A stretch of DNA of 52,121 nucleotides. Source: Chloroflexota bacterium (GTDB lineage Bacteria > Chloroflexota > Anaerolineae > Promineifilales > Promineifilaceae). Positions 1-8,625 of the stretch are shown here, one piece after another. The position numbers and the translations under genes were made by a program. The notes under the pieces were generated by a model. The model made no database searches. It saw only the letters and a program-made list of their open reading frames with translations, and had not been told where the DNA came from. The DNA lies in contig JAGOMA010000035.1 in NCBI GenBank assembly GCA_017993775.1, positions 1 to 52,121 of the forward strand, written 5' to 3'. The first letter of the stretch is position 1, and the number at the start of each line of letters is the position of its first letter.

Positions 1-1
1 G

Positions 2-190
2 GCGCTGCTGGTGGACGGCCGTCTCCAGGCGCTTGGTTCGCCCAAGGAGGTGTTGACGAGCAGGAATCTGACGGCCGTCTTCCACGTTCCCATCGACGTG
101 ATCCCCCATCCCGCTTATGGCACACCGTTGGTGCTGCCTGATGGCGTGGCGAATCTGCCGGCGAAACGGCCGTTGCTCATCGGCCTATAA
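2..190 (+). CDS. ABC transporter ATP-binding protein, C-terminal fragment
   Basis: This is an open frame running in from the left edge for 62 codons to TAA at 188-190. It is the C-terminal end of a protein whose start lies outside the window. The visible residues (GRLQALGSPKEVLT, then NLTAVFHVPIDV) match the tail of FecE/BtuD-type ATPases of iron-siderophore or cobalamin importers. In that family, a 'G.....G.P.EVLT...L..VF' segment follows the ABC signature and H-loop. The catalytic motifs are not in the window, so the assignment rests on this tail alone. A B12 importer would fit the cobalamin-binding protein encoded next, but that is only a guess. Confidence 0.6.
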   Translation, partial: ALLVDGRLQALGSPKEVLTSRNLTAVFHVPIDVIPHPAYGTPLVLPDGVANLPAKRPLLIGL

Positions 191-339
191 AGGCACATCA
201 GTTCCTGCCGGCATTGTCTTACTGCAGAGCAAATTTTCTGCGCAAGTTTCCACCGTTTTAGAGGTTGCCCTTTCCTGCCTGTTGAACGGGCTGCAATTTC
301 CGCCCACACCACTTCCCTGCCAAGAACATCGCCCCCATC

Positions 340-369
340 ATGACAAACCGATTACGGAAATGATACACT
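340..369 (+). promoter_or_regulatory. candidate promoter of the B12-sensor/kinase cassette
   Basis: ATGACA at 340-345 and TACACT at 364-369 are separated by 18 bp. The -10 is preceded by TG (TGATACACT), as in extended -10 promoters. It lies about 50 bp upstream of the start at 421. The call is by eye only. Confidence 0.35.
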
Positions 370-420
370 ATACCAAAAGTTGGAAATGGGTTAGTATCGA
401 TGTTAAAGGAGGCCATAATT

Positions 421-1479
421 ATGTTCCCTGCAAAAAAAGCTGTTGATGTGATGCTCGATCAAAGAGAACAGTTAGCCGTAGCGATTGCCAATCACCAATA
501 CGCTCGATATTCTCAAGAATGGTCGCTGGCAAAGGACAACCATTTTCAAAAAAGTGTACGTGATATTTCCTATCATCTCGATTACCTGATAGAAGCTGTG
601 GCTGCTGGGAAAACGTCCCTCTTTGAGGATTATATCAGTTGGGCCAAAGCGCTCTTCGTCGGGCTGGATTTTCCGGATTCTGTTCTGTCTGAGACCCTGG
701 ACTCTATGCGCAGCATATTGAAAGAATCGCTGCCGCCAGAATCTCATGCGATGATCGATCAATTTATTCTGGCGGGGATTGCCCAATGTACCACCGCCCC
801 TGAACAGCCTCCAGGTTATATTCTTGCTTCTTCCGCCCTTTTGCAGTTGGCGCAGGCTTACCTGGATGCGCTGTTGGCTGGCAAAAGGCACGAAGCCAGC
901 AGCCTTATTCTGGATGCGGTTCGCCAAGGGATTTCTGTAAAAAGTATATACCTGGATGTTTTCCAGCAAAGCCAGCGAGAAATCGGGCGTCTGTGGCAGA
1001 TGAATGAAATAAGCGTGGCTGAGGAGCATTATTGTACGGCCGCCACACAGCTTATTATGTCGCAGTTGTACCCGCACATATTTTCTGCCGAAAGAATTGG
1101 CCGGCGAATGTTGGCTACCAGCATCGGTGGCGAACTGCATGAAATTGGTATTCGCATGGTGGCCGATTTTTTTGAAATGGAGGGTTGGGACACTTATTTC
1201 CTGGGCGCAAATTCCCCCACCGAAACCATTTTACAGACTATTGAGGAGAAAAAGCCAGATATATTGGCTATTTCTGCGACGATTACGTCTCGTGTAAGTC
1301 AGGTTGAGCGGTTGATCACGGCCGTTAAAGACCAACAACTAAAACCTACGCCGCGCATCATGGTTGGCGGGTACCCATTCAACGTTGCCCCAGATTTATG
1401 GCAGAAAATCGGCGCCGATGGTTTTGGACGTGACGCAGAGGAAGCCCTTAGTGTGTCAAAAAATCTATTGAGCGCTTAA
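421..1479 (+). CDS. CarH-like cobalamin-binding (B12) sensor protein without DNA-binding domain
   Basis: The product is 352 residues. Residues 1-130 are a helical region I do not recognise. Residues 135-225 are a B12-binding cap domain. Residues 228-350 are a Rossmann-type B12-binding domain. The cap holds W192-x9-E202-H203, the Wx9EH motif that distinguishes AdoCbl photoreceptors of the CarH family from methyltransferases. The B12 domain holds E238-L-H240-E-I-G, with H240 as candidate lower axial ligand, then SAT (286-288) and VGG (315-317). There is no MerR helix-turn-helix. The start is ATG 421, because AAAGGAGG at 405-412 lies 8 nt upstream; an ATG at 400 would place that Shine-Dalgarno inside the gene. 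The stop overlaps the next gene (TAATG), so co-expression with the kinase is likely. Light or B12 sensing is inferred. Confidence 0.8.
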   Translation: MFPAKKAVDVMLDQREQLAVAIANHQYARYSQEWSLAKDNHFQKSVRDISYHLDYLIEAVAAGKTSLFEDYISWAKALFVGLDFPDSVLSETLDSMRSILKESLPPESHAMIDQFILAGIAQCTTAPEQPPGYILASSALLQLAQAYLDALLAGKRHEASSLILDAVRQGISVKSIYLDVFQQSQREIGRLWQMNEISVAEEHYCTAATQLIMSQLYPHIFSAERIGRRMLATSIGGELHEIGIRMVADFFEMEGWDTYFLGANSPTETILQTIEEKKPDILAISATITSRVSQVERLITAVKDQQLKPTPRIMVGGYPFNVAPDLWQKIGADGFGRDAEEALSVSKNLLSA

Positions 1480-3125
1480 TGATGGACCCAGTCATCAATG
1501 CAAAAGGAATCGCTCTCTTTTGTGACGCTCAGGGCATCGTGCAAACAATTGTCCACGACGATTTTGCCTTAAACGAGGCCCGGCTTTTAGGTACATCGGT
1601 TACACGTCTGGCAATCCCTGCCAGTGTGGGGAAGCTGCTCAATTTTCTCAACAAACTGAAAGGCGAAACGGCCGTTTTCGATTGGGAGATCAACAGCCAA
1701 CTAGGCGACGAGATCATGCCTCTACACTTCGCCGGCGCCCACTTTAACGAAGGTCTGCTGATAGTTGCCGCCAAAACCAACGACAGATTGGAAAGCTTGT
1801 ACGACGAATTGATGAAAATTCACAACGAGCAAGCCACTCTTTTCCGGGCAACCAGCAAAGCAAAAATCGAATTGAGTATCGCCGGGAAACGCCAGCAGGA
1901 TACATACGACCAACTCACACAGCTAAACAACGAATTGGCAAATTTACAGCGGGAGCTGGCTCAAAAAAACATGGCGCTTGAACGCCTCAACGCACAAAAA
2001 AACCAATTTCTTGGCATGGCGGCCCATGATTTGCGCAATCCCCTGGGAGTGATTTTATCCTATAGTGAATTCTTGCTCGATGCGACCGAAGGCTCGCTCA
2101 GTCCCGACAAACAAGAAATGGTAGCCGCCATTCGGGTTTCCAGCCAATTTATGCTTGGTTTGGTAAACGATCTGCTGGACATTGCCACGATTGAATCTGG
2201 CAAACTACGCTTGAATCCAGAGCCTGCAGACCTTAACCGGCTTACAGGCCGGGTGGCAACCTTGAACCGCGTGCTGGCCGCCCAAAAAGAGATAATGATT
2301 TCCTATTCAGCCACAGATGTTATACCGCCATTGCTGATCGATCAGCAGAAGTTAGAGCAGGTTCTCAATAACCTCATCAGCAACGCAATTAAGTACTCAC
2401 CGCCAAAAACAACAATCCAAATCTTCATTAAACTCGCTGCGGACAAAGTCATCGTCATCGTTAGAGATGAGGGGCAAGGAATTCCCCCGACCGAATTGGA
2501 CAAACTGTTCAAGCCTTTTTCTGTTACCAGCGTGCGCAGTACCGCCGGTGAAAAGAGCACAGGGCTTGGACTTACAATCTCTCGCCGCATCATCGAGGGA
2601 CATGGCGGTGATATTTGGGTTGAAAGCAAAATCGGCCGTGGGTCAACCTTCTACTTTTCTCTTCCGTTATCACTCCGGGCAGACACCAGCGACACAACAG
2701 CAAATGCCAGAGAAAACGAGCCAATCGTGACACGGCCGTTAGAAACAAAATTGCCTAAACCAGCAAGCTTGCGCATATTATTGGCCGAAGATAACAAAGT
2801 AAACCAAAAAGTCGCCGAATTAATGCTCAAAAAAATCGGCGTAGAACTGGATATTGCGAACAATGGGCTAGAAGTATTAGAGGCTTTGCAAAGGTACCCC
2901 TATCAAATCATTCTAATGGATGTAAATATGCCTGATATGGATGGTTTAGAAGCAACTCGAAAAATTCGGGTAGAGTGGCCACCAGACAAACAACCGCGTA
3001 TTGTCGCTATGACCGGAGGCAATTCGCCTGAAGAACGAGAAGATTGTCTGAACGCCGGAATGGACGATTTCCTGACCAAACCGATCCAGATCGAGCTTCT
3101 AAAACCTCTCCTGGGCATTGATTAA
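1479..3125 (+). CDS. hybrid sensor histidine kinase (PAS-like sensor, HisKA, HATPase, receiver)
   Basis: The product is 548 residues with no membrane segment, so it is cytoplasmic. Residues 1-105 form a probable PAS-like sensor and 105-175 a coiled-coil linker. The HisKA domain has H183 in AAHDLRNPLG. The ATPase domain has the N box (N297-N298 and N302 in LNNLISNAIKYSP), G1 (DEGQGI, 330-335) and G2 (GLGLTI, 362-367). The C-terminal receiver (431-548) keeps the acidic pair E437/D438, phospho-acceptor D481 in LMDVNMPDMDG, and K534. All catalytic residues are present. The ATG overlaps the TAA of the B12-protein gene by one base, which indicates translational coupling. The inferred role is to be the kinase that reads the B12 protein. 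DNA is visibly less GC-rich than the sugar locus. Confidence 0.88.
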   Translation: MMDPVINAKGIALFCDAQGIVQTIVHDDFALNEARLLGTSVTRLAIPASVGKLLNFLNKLKGETAVFDWEINSQLGDEIMPLHFAGAHFNEGLLIVAAKTNDRLESLYDELMKIHNEQATLFRATSKAKIELSIAGKRQQDTYDQLTQLNNELANLQRELAQKNMALERLNAQKNQFLGMAAHDLRNPLGVILSYSEFLLDATEGSLSPDKQEMVAAIRVSSQFMLGLVNDLLDIATIESGKLRLNPEPADLNRLTGRVATLNRVLAAQKEIMISYSATDVIPPLLIDQQKLEQVLNNLISNAIKYSPPKTTIQIFIKLAADKVIVIVRDEGQGIPPTELDKLFKPFSVTSVRSTAGEKSTGLGLTISRRIIEGHGGDIWVESKIGRGSTFYFSLPLSLRADTSDTTANARENEPIVTRPLETKLPKPASLRILLAEDNKVNQKVAELMLKKIGVELDIANNGLEVLEALQRYPYQIILMDVNMPDMDGLEATRKIRVEWPPDKQPRIVAMTGGNSPEEREDCLNAGMDDFLTKPIQIELLKPLLGID

Positions 3126-3175
3126 TAAACCAAGCCCGCTTTATTCACATTCAAAAATCTTGAGGGAAAACGTTA

Positions 3176-5614
3176 ATGAAAGCCCATAAAATTGTGATTA
3201 TTAACGATGAAGAAGAGTCATTGAATTTACCGAGCCGCATTTTGACTAAGGCTGACTACCACGTTGTCAAAGCGTCCTCCGGTTTGGAAGGGCTACTTAG
3301 CATTCAAGCAGAACAACCAGACATTGCAATTGTAGATGTTATCATGCCAGACATTAACGGCCTGGAAATATGTTCTTTAATAAAATCCGATCCTCAACTA
3401 AAAAACACGTATGTTTTGCTCCTTTCAGGGTTAAAAATCACCTCCGAAAGCCAGGCGGCAGGACTCGAAGCAGGAGCGGATGATTACATCACGTCTCCTT
3501 ACTCCCAGCGAGAGTTGTTGGCCAGAGTAAAAAACCTGATATCCCTAAAAACCGCTGAATTAGCAGCCAAAGCGCAATTAGACCAACAGCGTGCAATTGC
3601 GAGGCTTGGGCAATATTCATTGGAAGATCATAAATTGCCTGATTTATTTGCCCTGACAGTAAAGAAGGTGGCAAAAGTCCTGGATATACCAATTGTTGGC
3701 ATTTTTAGGCATGATGCCGCAAGCCAAACTTTGACCATGGTGGCCGGGAAGGGATGGGGAACAGGAAATATTCAACTGGATGCTGTTCCAAATTCTTTCC
3801 TGTGGCGCAGCCTCAATCAATCTAACCCAACAATCGTTGAAGATAGACATAAAGAAAAAGGGTTCGATTTGCCCCCTATTCTTGCCGAATTAAAAATCGA
3901 GAGCTTCGCATCGGTACCAATGGGTAATATTGCAGAACCTTTCGGTTTGTTCCTGGTAGCGGCACGAGAAACGCAAGCCTTCACCAAAGAAACCGCCTAT
4001 TTTTTACAAGCAGTCGCGAATATATTAAACAATTCCATTAGACGCCAAAACACATTACGGGCGCTGCAGCAAAGCGCGTTTAAATTCAGTAACACAATTG
4101 AACAAGCGAATTATGGTTTCACGATTGTTGACGAAAATGGGGAAATCATACACTGGAATGCAGCACAAGAAATCATTACCGGTTATGAGCGATCTGGTGT
4201 AATAGGCAAAAAATTCACAGAATTTTTCCGCACCCTGGTATTCGGCTGCGAACGGAACTTTTTCGGCTTCGAACAACTTCTGAAAGACATTTCAACAATG
4301 CAAGAAACAGGCGTTGTCAACAATAATTGTTTGGCAGGTTGTATTTACGATGTCAACCGACGAGACGGAATTGCTATCAAAGTTCACCTTGCAATATTTC
4401 CAATCCGCACAGATTTCGGGATTATGATCTGCGCAATTGCCCGCGATGTTACGGAAGAGTTTGAGCGGGAACTATTTTTGCGCCAACAACAACGATTGGC
4501 AACAGTCGGGCAGATCTCCATGCATATTGCGCATGAATTTAATAATTTCCTAGCCGTTATTTCTCTTTATACAGAAATAATGTCAGATGATCCGACAATG
4601 CCACCTCAGCATTTAGCCCGTCTAAAGATTATTTTGGAACAAACCGGAAATGCGGCCAGCCTTATTACCCAAATGTTAGATTTCAGCCGCAGTTCGATTA
4701 TGAATATCGAATTGATTGATCTGGCCGCTTTTTTAGAAAACAGTGTGCTTGTTTTAGGGCAGGTACTGCCTAAAAACATGGACATTCAACTCGTTATTCA
4801 TTGTGGTAGACCCCTTATGAAAGCGGATCCGAGCAGCCTCCAGCGAATGCTGCTGAACCTGGCGCTCAATGCGCAATTTGCTATGCCGGAAGGCGGAAAA
4901 CTAATAATTACTCTGGAGGACTATTCGGGCCATCTGCCATTTTTAAGGGAAGTTCAAACGTTAGTGGCTGCACAGTGGGTGGTATTGCGTGTCCAAGATA
5001 CCGGAACAGGTATTGCGCCTGAAATAATCGATAAAGTGTTTGATCCTTTTTTCAGTACGAAACATCCAACGGAAGGAACGGGAATGGGGCTGGCACAGGT
5101 GTATGGAATTGTGCATCAGCATGGAGGAACCATTTCTGTAGATAGCGAAGTAAATGTTGGCACTAGCTTTAAAATTTATTTCCCCGTGAAAATGCAGACA
5201 TCTGAAACAGTCGTTGCCCAAGACTTTGTATTTGCCGAGAGCGAAATGAGTAAGGGGCGCATTTTGGTTGTTGAGAGGAATGTACATGTACAGGAAGCTT
5301 TGCTTGATGTTTTCGAGAGTGTTGGCTATCAGGTAGTGGGAGCTAAAGCAACGGACGAAGGTGTATCTATTTGTCGCCGTCTAAAAGGGGCATTTGATTT
5401 GATGATTGTTGATATGGTGGATTTGGATGCGCAAAGCAACAGACTGTTGCAAAATCTTACCACTGAATATCCGACGATTAAATATCTTTTTACAACAGAT
5501 CATTTTACAGACCGGGATAGCTCGTTTCCTGATATTCGTGTTGATGGATTGATTTATAAGCCGTTTAATTTGAACCAGGTGTTGCAGACAATTCAAGCTT
5601 TGTTAGAGATTTAG
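3176..5614 (+). CDS. hybrid histidine kinase: REC-GAF-PAS-HisKA-HATPase-REC
   Basis: The product is an 812-residue soluble protein. The N-terminal receiver (5-120) has D54 in IVDVIMPDING, but the conserved Lys is S107 (ITSPYS instead of xTKPF). Residues about 150-290 are GAF-like and 302-430 PAS-like. HisKA has H453 (AHEFNNFLAVI, the NtrB-like form). HATPase motifs are NLALNAQFA, QDTGTGI and GTGMGLA. The C-terminal receiver-like domain (694-812) has D746 and K795, but its acidic pair is degenerate (VVERNVHV). It follows the first kinase gene by 50 bp on the same strand and probably belongs to the same signalling unit. The coding DNA is AT-richer than neighbours and has no ACGGCCGT copy, a possible sign of separate origin. 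Output target unknown. Confidence 0.85.
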   Translation: MKAHKIVIINDEEESLNLPSRILTKADYHVVKASSGLEGLLSIQAEQPDIAIVDVIMPDINGLEICSLIKSDPQLKNTYVLLLSGLKITSESQAAGLEAGADDYITSPYSQRELLARVKNLISLKTAELAAKAQLDQQRAIARLGQYSLEDHKLPDLFALTVKKVAKVLDIPIVGIFRHDAASQTLTMVAGKGWGTGNIQLDAVPNSFLWRSLNQSNPTIVEDRHKEKGFDLPPILAELKIESFASVPMGNIAEPFGLFLVAARETQAFTKETAYFLQAVANILNNSIRRQNTLRALQQSAFKFSNTIEQANYGFTIVDENGEIIHWNAAQEIITGYERSGVIGKKFTEFFRTLVFGCERNFFGFEQLLKDISTMQETGVVNNNCLAGCIYDVNRRDGIAIKVHLAIFPIRTDFGIMICAIARDVTEEFERELFLRQQQRLATVGQISMHIAHEFNNFLAVISLYTEIMSDDPTMPPQHLARLKIILEQTGNAASLITQMLDFSRSSIMNIELIDLAAFLENSVLVLGQVLPKNMDIQLVIHCGRPLMKADPSSLQRMLLNLALNAQFAMPEGGKLIITLEDYSGHLPFLREVQTLVAAQWVVLRVQDTGTGIAPEIIDKVFDPFFSTKHPTEGTGMGLAQVYGIVHQHGGTISVDSEVNVGTSFKIYFPVKMQTSETVVAQDFVFAESEMSKGRILVVERNVHVQEALLDVFESVGYQVVGAKATDEGVSICRRLKGAFDLMIVDMVDLDAQSNRLLQNLTTEYPTIKYLFTTDHFTDRDSSFPDIRVDGLIYKPFNLNQVLQTIQALLEI

Positions 5615-6061
5615 TACAGTGTTATAAAAATCATTTCAAGTGTTGTGCATGGAATTTGTAGTGCCGCGGTATCCTTACCGCGTATTTCCCAGAGCGCGGT
5701 AAGGATACCGCGGCTACAGATCGAAGGTGGTTGTCATTCTTACCATATTCGCAAACACTATCGGTCAGATAGCTGTCGCCATAAACTAATTTTTTTACGT
5801 AGCTGTTCAGGTTTCTCTTGCAGGGCCCTAAGGGTTTGATACCCCAAATAATCCAAATTTTCAGGAGCAAACCGTTGGGTTCTGTCTAGTTGCATTTTTG
5901 CAGCTATGAAATGGCCGGCAAAAATAGCAATGCATTGCGTCTCATTCGGCGTTCGGTTAGCATAGATGTGGGGGCGGCCATCTCTGGTATTTTCTAACTG
6001 GGCAGCAGACCAGGATTGTCATACAGCGGGACAAACCATCTCCTCTTCCAAAGGTGCGCTT
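5615..6061. other. intergenic region, no convincing gene
   Basis: This is a 447-bp gap between the kinase and hydrolase-ligase genes. It contains the 20-bp inverted repeat at 5658-5717 and a half copy (CCCTAAGGGTTT, 5826-5837) of the hairpin element found intact downstream. No ORF here has a ribosome binding site or recognisable product. Confidence 0.7.
5658..5717. repeat. REP-like inverted repeat
   Basis: The left arm GCCGCGGTATCCTTACCGCG (5663-5682) and right arm CGCGGTAAGGATACCGCGGC (5695-5714) are perfectly complementary over 20 bp, around a 12-nt loop. The outer GTAGT/TAC bases also nearly match, so the element would begin and end with GTAG/CTAC apart from a 2-nt indel. There is no T tract, so a plain intrinsic terminator is unlikely. 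A dispersed palindromic element is more likely. Confidence 0.7.
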
Positions 6062-8560
6062 ATGAAGAAAAAATTGCTCGGCGTGAAACGGCGCGAGATT
6101 TTATTTGATTATGATCTCTACCGGCGCAATGTGCCGATTCCCGGCGTCAGTGACGCGGAATTGAGTGTTTTGGATTTGTGGCCGGAGGGCGCAGAGCGCA
6201 CGATTGTCTTTTTGCATGGGTATGCCGGGGTATTGGAATCGTGGGAGTTCCAGATCAATTATTTTGCCAGCCATAATTTTCGGGTGATTGCCCCCGATTT
6301 GCGCGGACATGGACAGAGTGATGCGCCTTATACGCGGTATACCATGGACGAGTTGGTGGCCGATTTGTATGCCATCACGCAAAGATTGACCTTGCCGCCT
6401 ACGTTCATCCTGGTCGCGCATTCGTTTGGCGGCTCGATTGCTGTGGAGTATGCGAATGCTCACCCGGAGCAGTTGGAAAAGCTGGTGTTGATTGCTACGG
6501 CGGGGGAGTATCCGCTGCCGAAGTTTGCTAACTGGCTGCTGAAGCTGCCGTTGAATTGGTTACGGCCGTTATGGAAATATCGCACTCGCTTTGACGCTGA
6601 AATCCACGTGGTCAAAAACATGATGGCCAACAACATGCGCCATTGGCAGGGCTGGCCGCTGATGCGCAACATTACCACTCCTACGCTTATCATCACCGGT
6701 GAACGGGATAATTATTTTCCGCGCCGTGTGTTCGAAGACGTGGGCAAGATGATTCCCCAGGCGGAAGTCATCGACGTAGGATCGGCCAAGCACAAGGTGC
6801 AGTTGGAACGCCACGACGCCGTGACGCGGGCGATTGAACGGTTTGTGGAAAGCCGCCATCGCTCCTGGCGCGATGCCATCAGCCAGGATAACCCGCTCCA
6901 TGACCGCATCTGGCTGAAAAGTTACAGCCCGGGCACGCCGCCGTCGATTCCGATTCCGCGACGGCCGTTGCCCGATTTCTTGGCCAGCGCCGCCGACTGG
7001 CTGCCGCGCCGCATTGCCATCAGCTTCTATGGTTCCCACCTGACCTACAAAGAACTAAACGATCAGGTAAACCAGATGAGCCATGTGTTTCATGGCCTGG
7101 GCGTGCGTCCCGGCGACCGGGTGATGATTATTTTGCCCAACATGCCCCAGTTTGTGATCTCGTTTTATGGCGTGCTGCGCGCCGGCGGGGTAGTTGTGCT
7201 GCCCAACGTGGAGGCCGACTCGGCCACGATCATTGATCAGGTGCGCGAAACCCAGCCCAAGGTGTTGGTGACAGTCCACAGCTTTAGCCAACTAGCGCAA
7301 GCCATCAGCCAGCAGACGGGACTGGCAGAGTTTATTTTTGCCGATTTGCGCACGGCCGTTTCTCATTCCGTCTACCAAAAGCTCATCGCCCGCTTTGGCA
7401 TAGCCGATGACGAAGAGCATCACAAAGAAGCCGCCCGCGCCCTGGGCATGCGCATGTTTACCGTGCGGCAAGATGCGCCCATCACGCCGTTAGGCATAGA
7501 AGTGCAGCCCAAAGATCTGGCGGTGATCCTCTACACCAGCGGCACCACCAGTCAGCCCAAAGGTGTGGCCTTATCGCATTACAATCTGGTAGCCAATACC
7601 CTGCAAACCCGTCACTGGGTTCCCGACCTGGTTTTCGGCCAGGAAGTGTTCCTTTCAGTGATTCCTCTGGTGCACAGCTATGGGCTGATCAATGCCATGA
7701 GCATGCCGATTGCCGTCGGCGCGACGCTGGTGCTGCTGCCGGTTTTTGATACGCTGCAAGTTTTAGAGCATATCCGCGACTATAAAGTGACGATGTTCCC
7801 CGGGGTACCGTCGATGTACATGGCTATCAATCAAATGCCCGACGTGCGAAATTATGGTTTATCAACGGTAAAAGCGTGCATCAGCGGCGCGGCTCCCCTG
7901 CCGATTGAGGTGCAGGAGGCGTTTGAGAAGTTGAGCCACGGCCGTTTAGTCGAAGGCTATGGCCTCACCGAAGCTTCCCCGGTTACGCACGCCAATCCGC
8001 TTTATGGCCTGCGCAAACCCGGCTCGATTGGCGTGCCCCTGCCCAACACCGACGCCAAAATCATTGATTTTCTCACCGGCGAAGATTTGGCCGTGGGGCA
8101 GATTGGCGAGTTGGTTATGCGCGGCCCCCAGGTGATGCAAGGCTATTGGCAGCCTGATGGCACACTCGATAACAGCATCGTGTTGGATGACGGCTGGTTG
8201 GATACCGGCGATGTGGCCGTGCAGGACGAAGACGGGTATTTCCGCATCATCAGCCGCAAAAAAGACACCATCGTCTTTGGCGAATACACCGTTTTCCCGC
8301 GTGATGTGGAAGAAGTGCTTTACGAAAATCCGCGCGTGCTGGAAGTGGCTGTGGTCGGCGTTGGCCGCGCCGAAGAAGGGCAAAAAGTGAAAGCGTTTGT
8401 GGTTCCTCGTGAGGGCGCGAATCTGACAAAAGAAGAATTGTTGGATTTATGCCGCCGGCGCCTGGAACCATATGCAGTCCCCTGGGATATTGAATTTCGG
8501 GATGAGCTGCCCAAATCATTTATTGGTAAAGTCTTGCGCCGCCTATTGGAGCCGGACTGA
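6062..8560 (+). CDS. alpha/beta hydrolase fused to AMP-dependent acyl-CoA ligase
   Basis: The product is 832 residues. Residues 30-265 are an alpha/beta hydrolase with LHGYAG (oxyanion region), nucleophile S121 in AHSFGG, D216 (GERDN) and H244 (SAKHK). Residues about 305-830 are an ANL adenylating enzyme with YTSGTTSQPKG, GYGLTEASP, WLDTGD, RKKD and a C-terminal GK (FIGKVLRRLL) carrying the catalytic Lys. The likely reaction is acyl-CoA (or acyl-AMP) formation coupled to ester or thioester cleavage; the substrate is unknown. The start is ATG 6062 (MKKKLLG) behind AAGGTG. The longer frame from 5966 has no ribosome site and adds unrelated residues. The hinge segment usually reading SGFNVYP is GEYTVFP here. 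No membrane segment. Confidence 0.82.
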   Translation: MKKKLLGVKRREILFDYDLYRRNVPIPGVSDAELSVLDLWPEGAERTIVFLHGYAGVLESWEFQINYFASHNFRVIAPDLRGHGQSDAPYTRYTMDELVADLYAITQRLTLPPTFILVAHSFGGSIAVEYANAHPEQLEKLVLIATAGEYPLPKFANWLLKLPLNWLRPLWKYRTRFDAEIHVVKNMMANNMRHWQGWPLMRNITTPTLIITGERDNYFPRRVFEDVGKMIPQAEVIDVGSAKHKVQLERHDAVTRAIERFVESRHRSWRDAISQDNPLHDRIWLKSYSPGTPPSIPIPRRPLPDFLASAADWLPRRIAISFYGSHLTYKELNDQVNQMSHVFHGLGVRPGDRVMIILPNMPQFVISFYGVLRAGGVVVLPNVEADSATIIDQVRETQPKVLVTVHSFSQLAQAISQQTGLAEFIFADLRTAVSHSVYQKLIARFGIADDEEHHKEAARALGMRMFTVRQDAPITPLGIEVQPKDLAVILYTSGTTSQPKGVALSHYNLVANTLQTRHWVPDLVFGQEVFLSVIPLVHSYGLINAMSMPIAVGATLVLLPVFDTLQVLEHIRDYKVTMFPGVPSMYMAINQMPDVRNYGLSTVKACISGAAPLPIEVQEAFEKLSHGRLVEGYGLTEASPVTHANPLYGLRKPGSIGVPLPNTDAKIIDFLTGEDLAVGQIGELVMRGPQVMQGYWQPDGTLDNSIVLDDGWLDTGDVAVQDEDGYFRIISRKKDTIVFGEYTVFPRDVEEVLYENPRVLEVAVVGVGRAEEGQKVKAFVVPREGANLTKEELLDLCRRRLEPYAVPWDIEFRDELPKSFIGKVLRRLLEPD

Positions 8561-8625
8561 GAAACAAGTTAATAAGTCGTTGTGAATAGGGGCAACAAAC
8601 GGGTAACGGAGTATCGTTAGGCGCT

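Noticed and set aside
400..402. ATG 400 as start of the B12-binding protein.
   Set aside because: The only Shine-Dalgarno (AAAGGAGG, 405-412) lies downstream of it and at correct distance from ATG 421.
117..446. Plus-strand ORF of 109 codons upstream of the B12 gene.
   Set aside because: It overlaps the ABC ATPase tail in another frame and the start of the next gene, and its protein is composition-driven.
5826..5845. Hairpin of the AGACCC family near 5826.
   Set aside because: Only one arm (CCCTAAGGGTTT) is present; the other side does not pair, so it is at most a decayed half copy.
6062..8560. OleBC olefin-biosynthesis fusion (beta-lactone decarboxylase plus beta-lactone synthetase).
   Set aside because: The hydrolase nucleophile is Ser (AHSFGG), whereas OleB uses Asp, and no OleA or OleD gene is adjacent.
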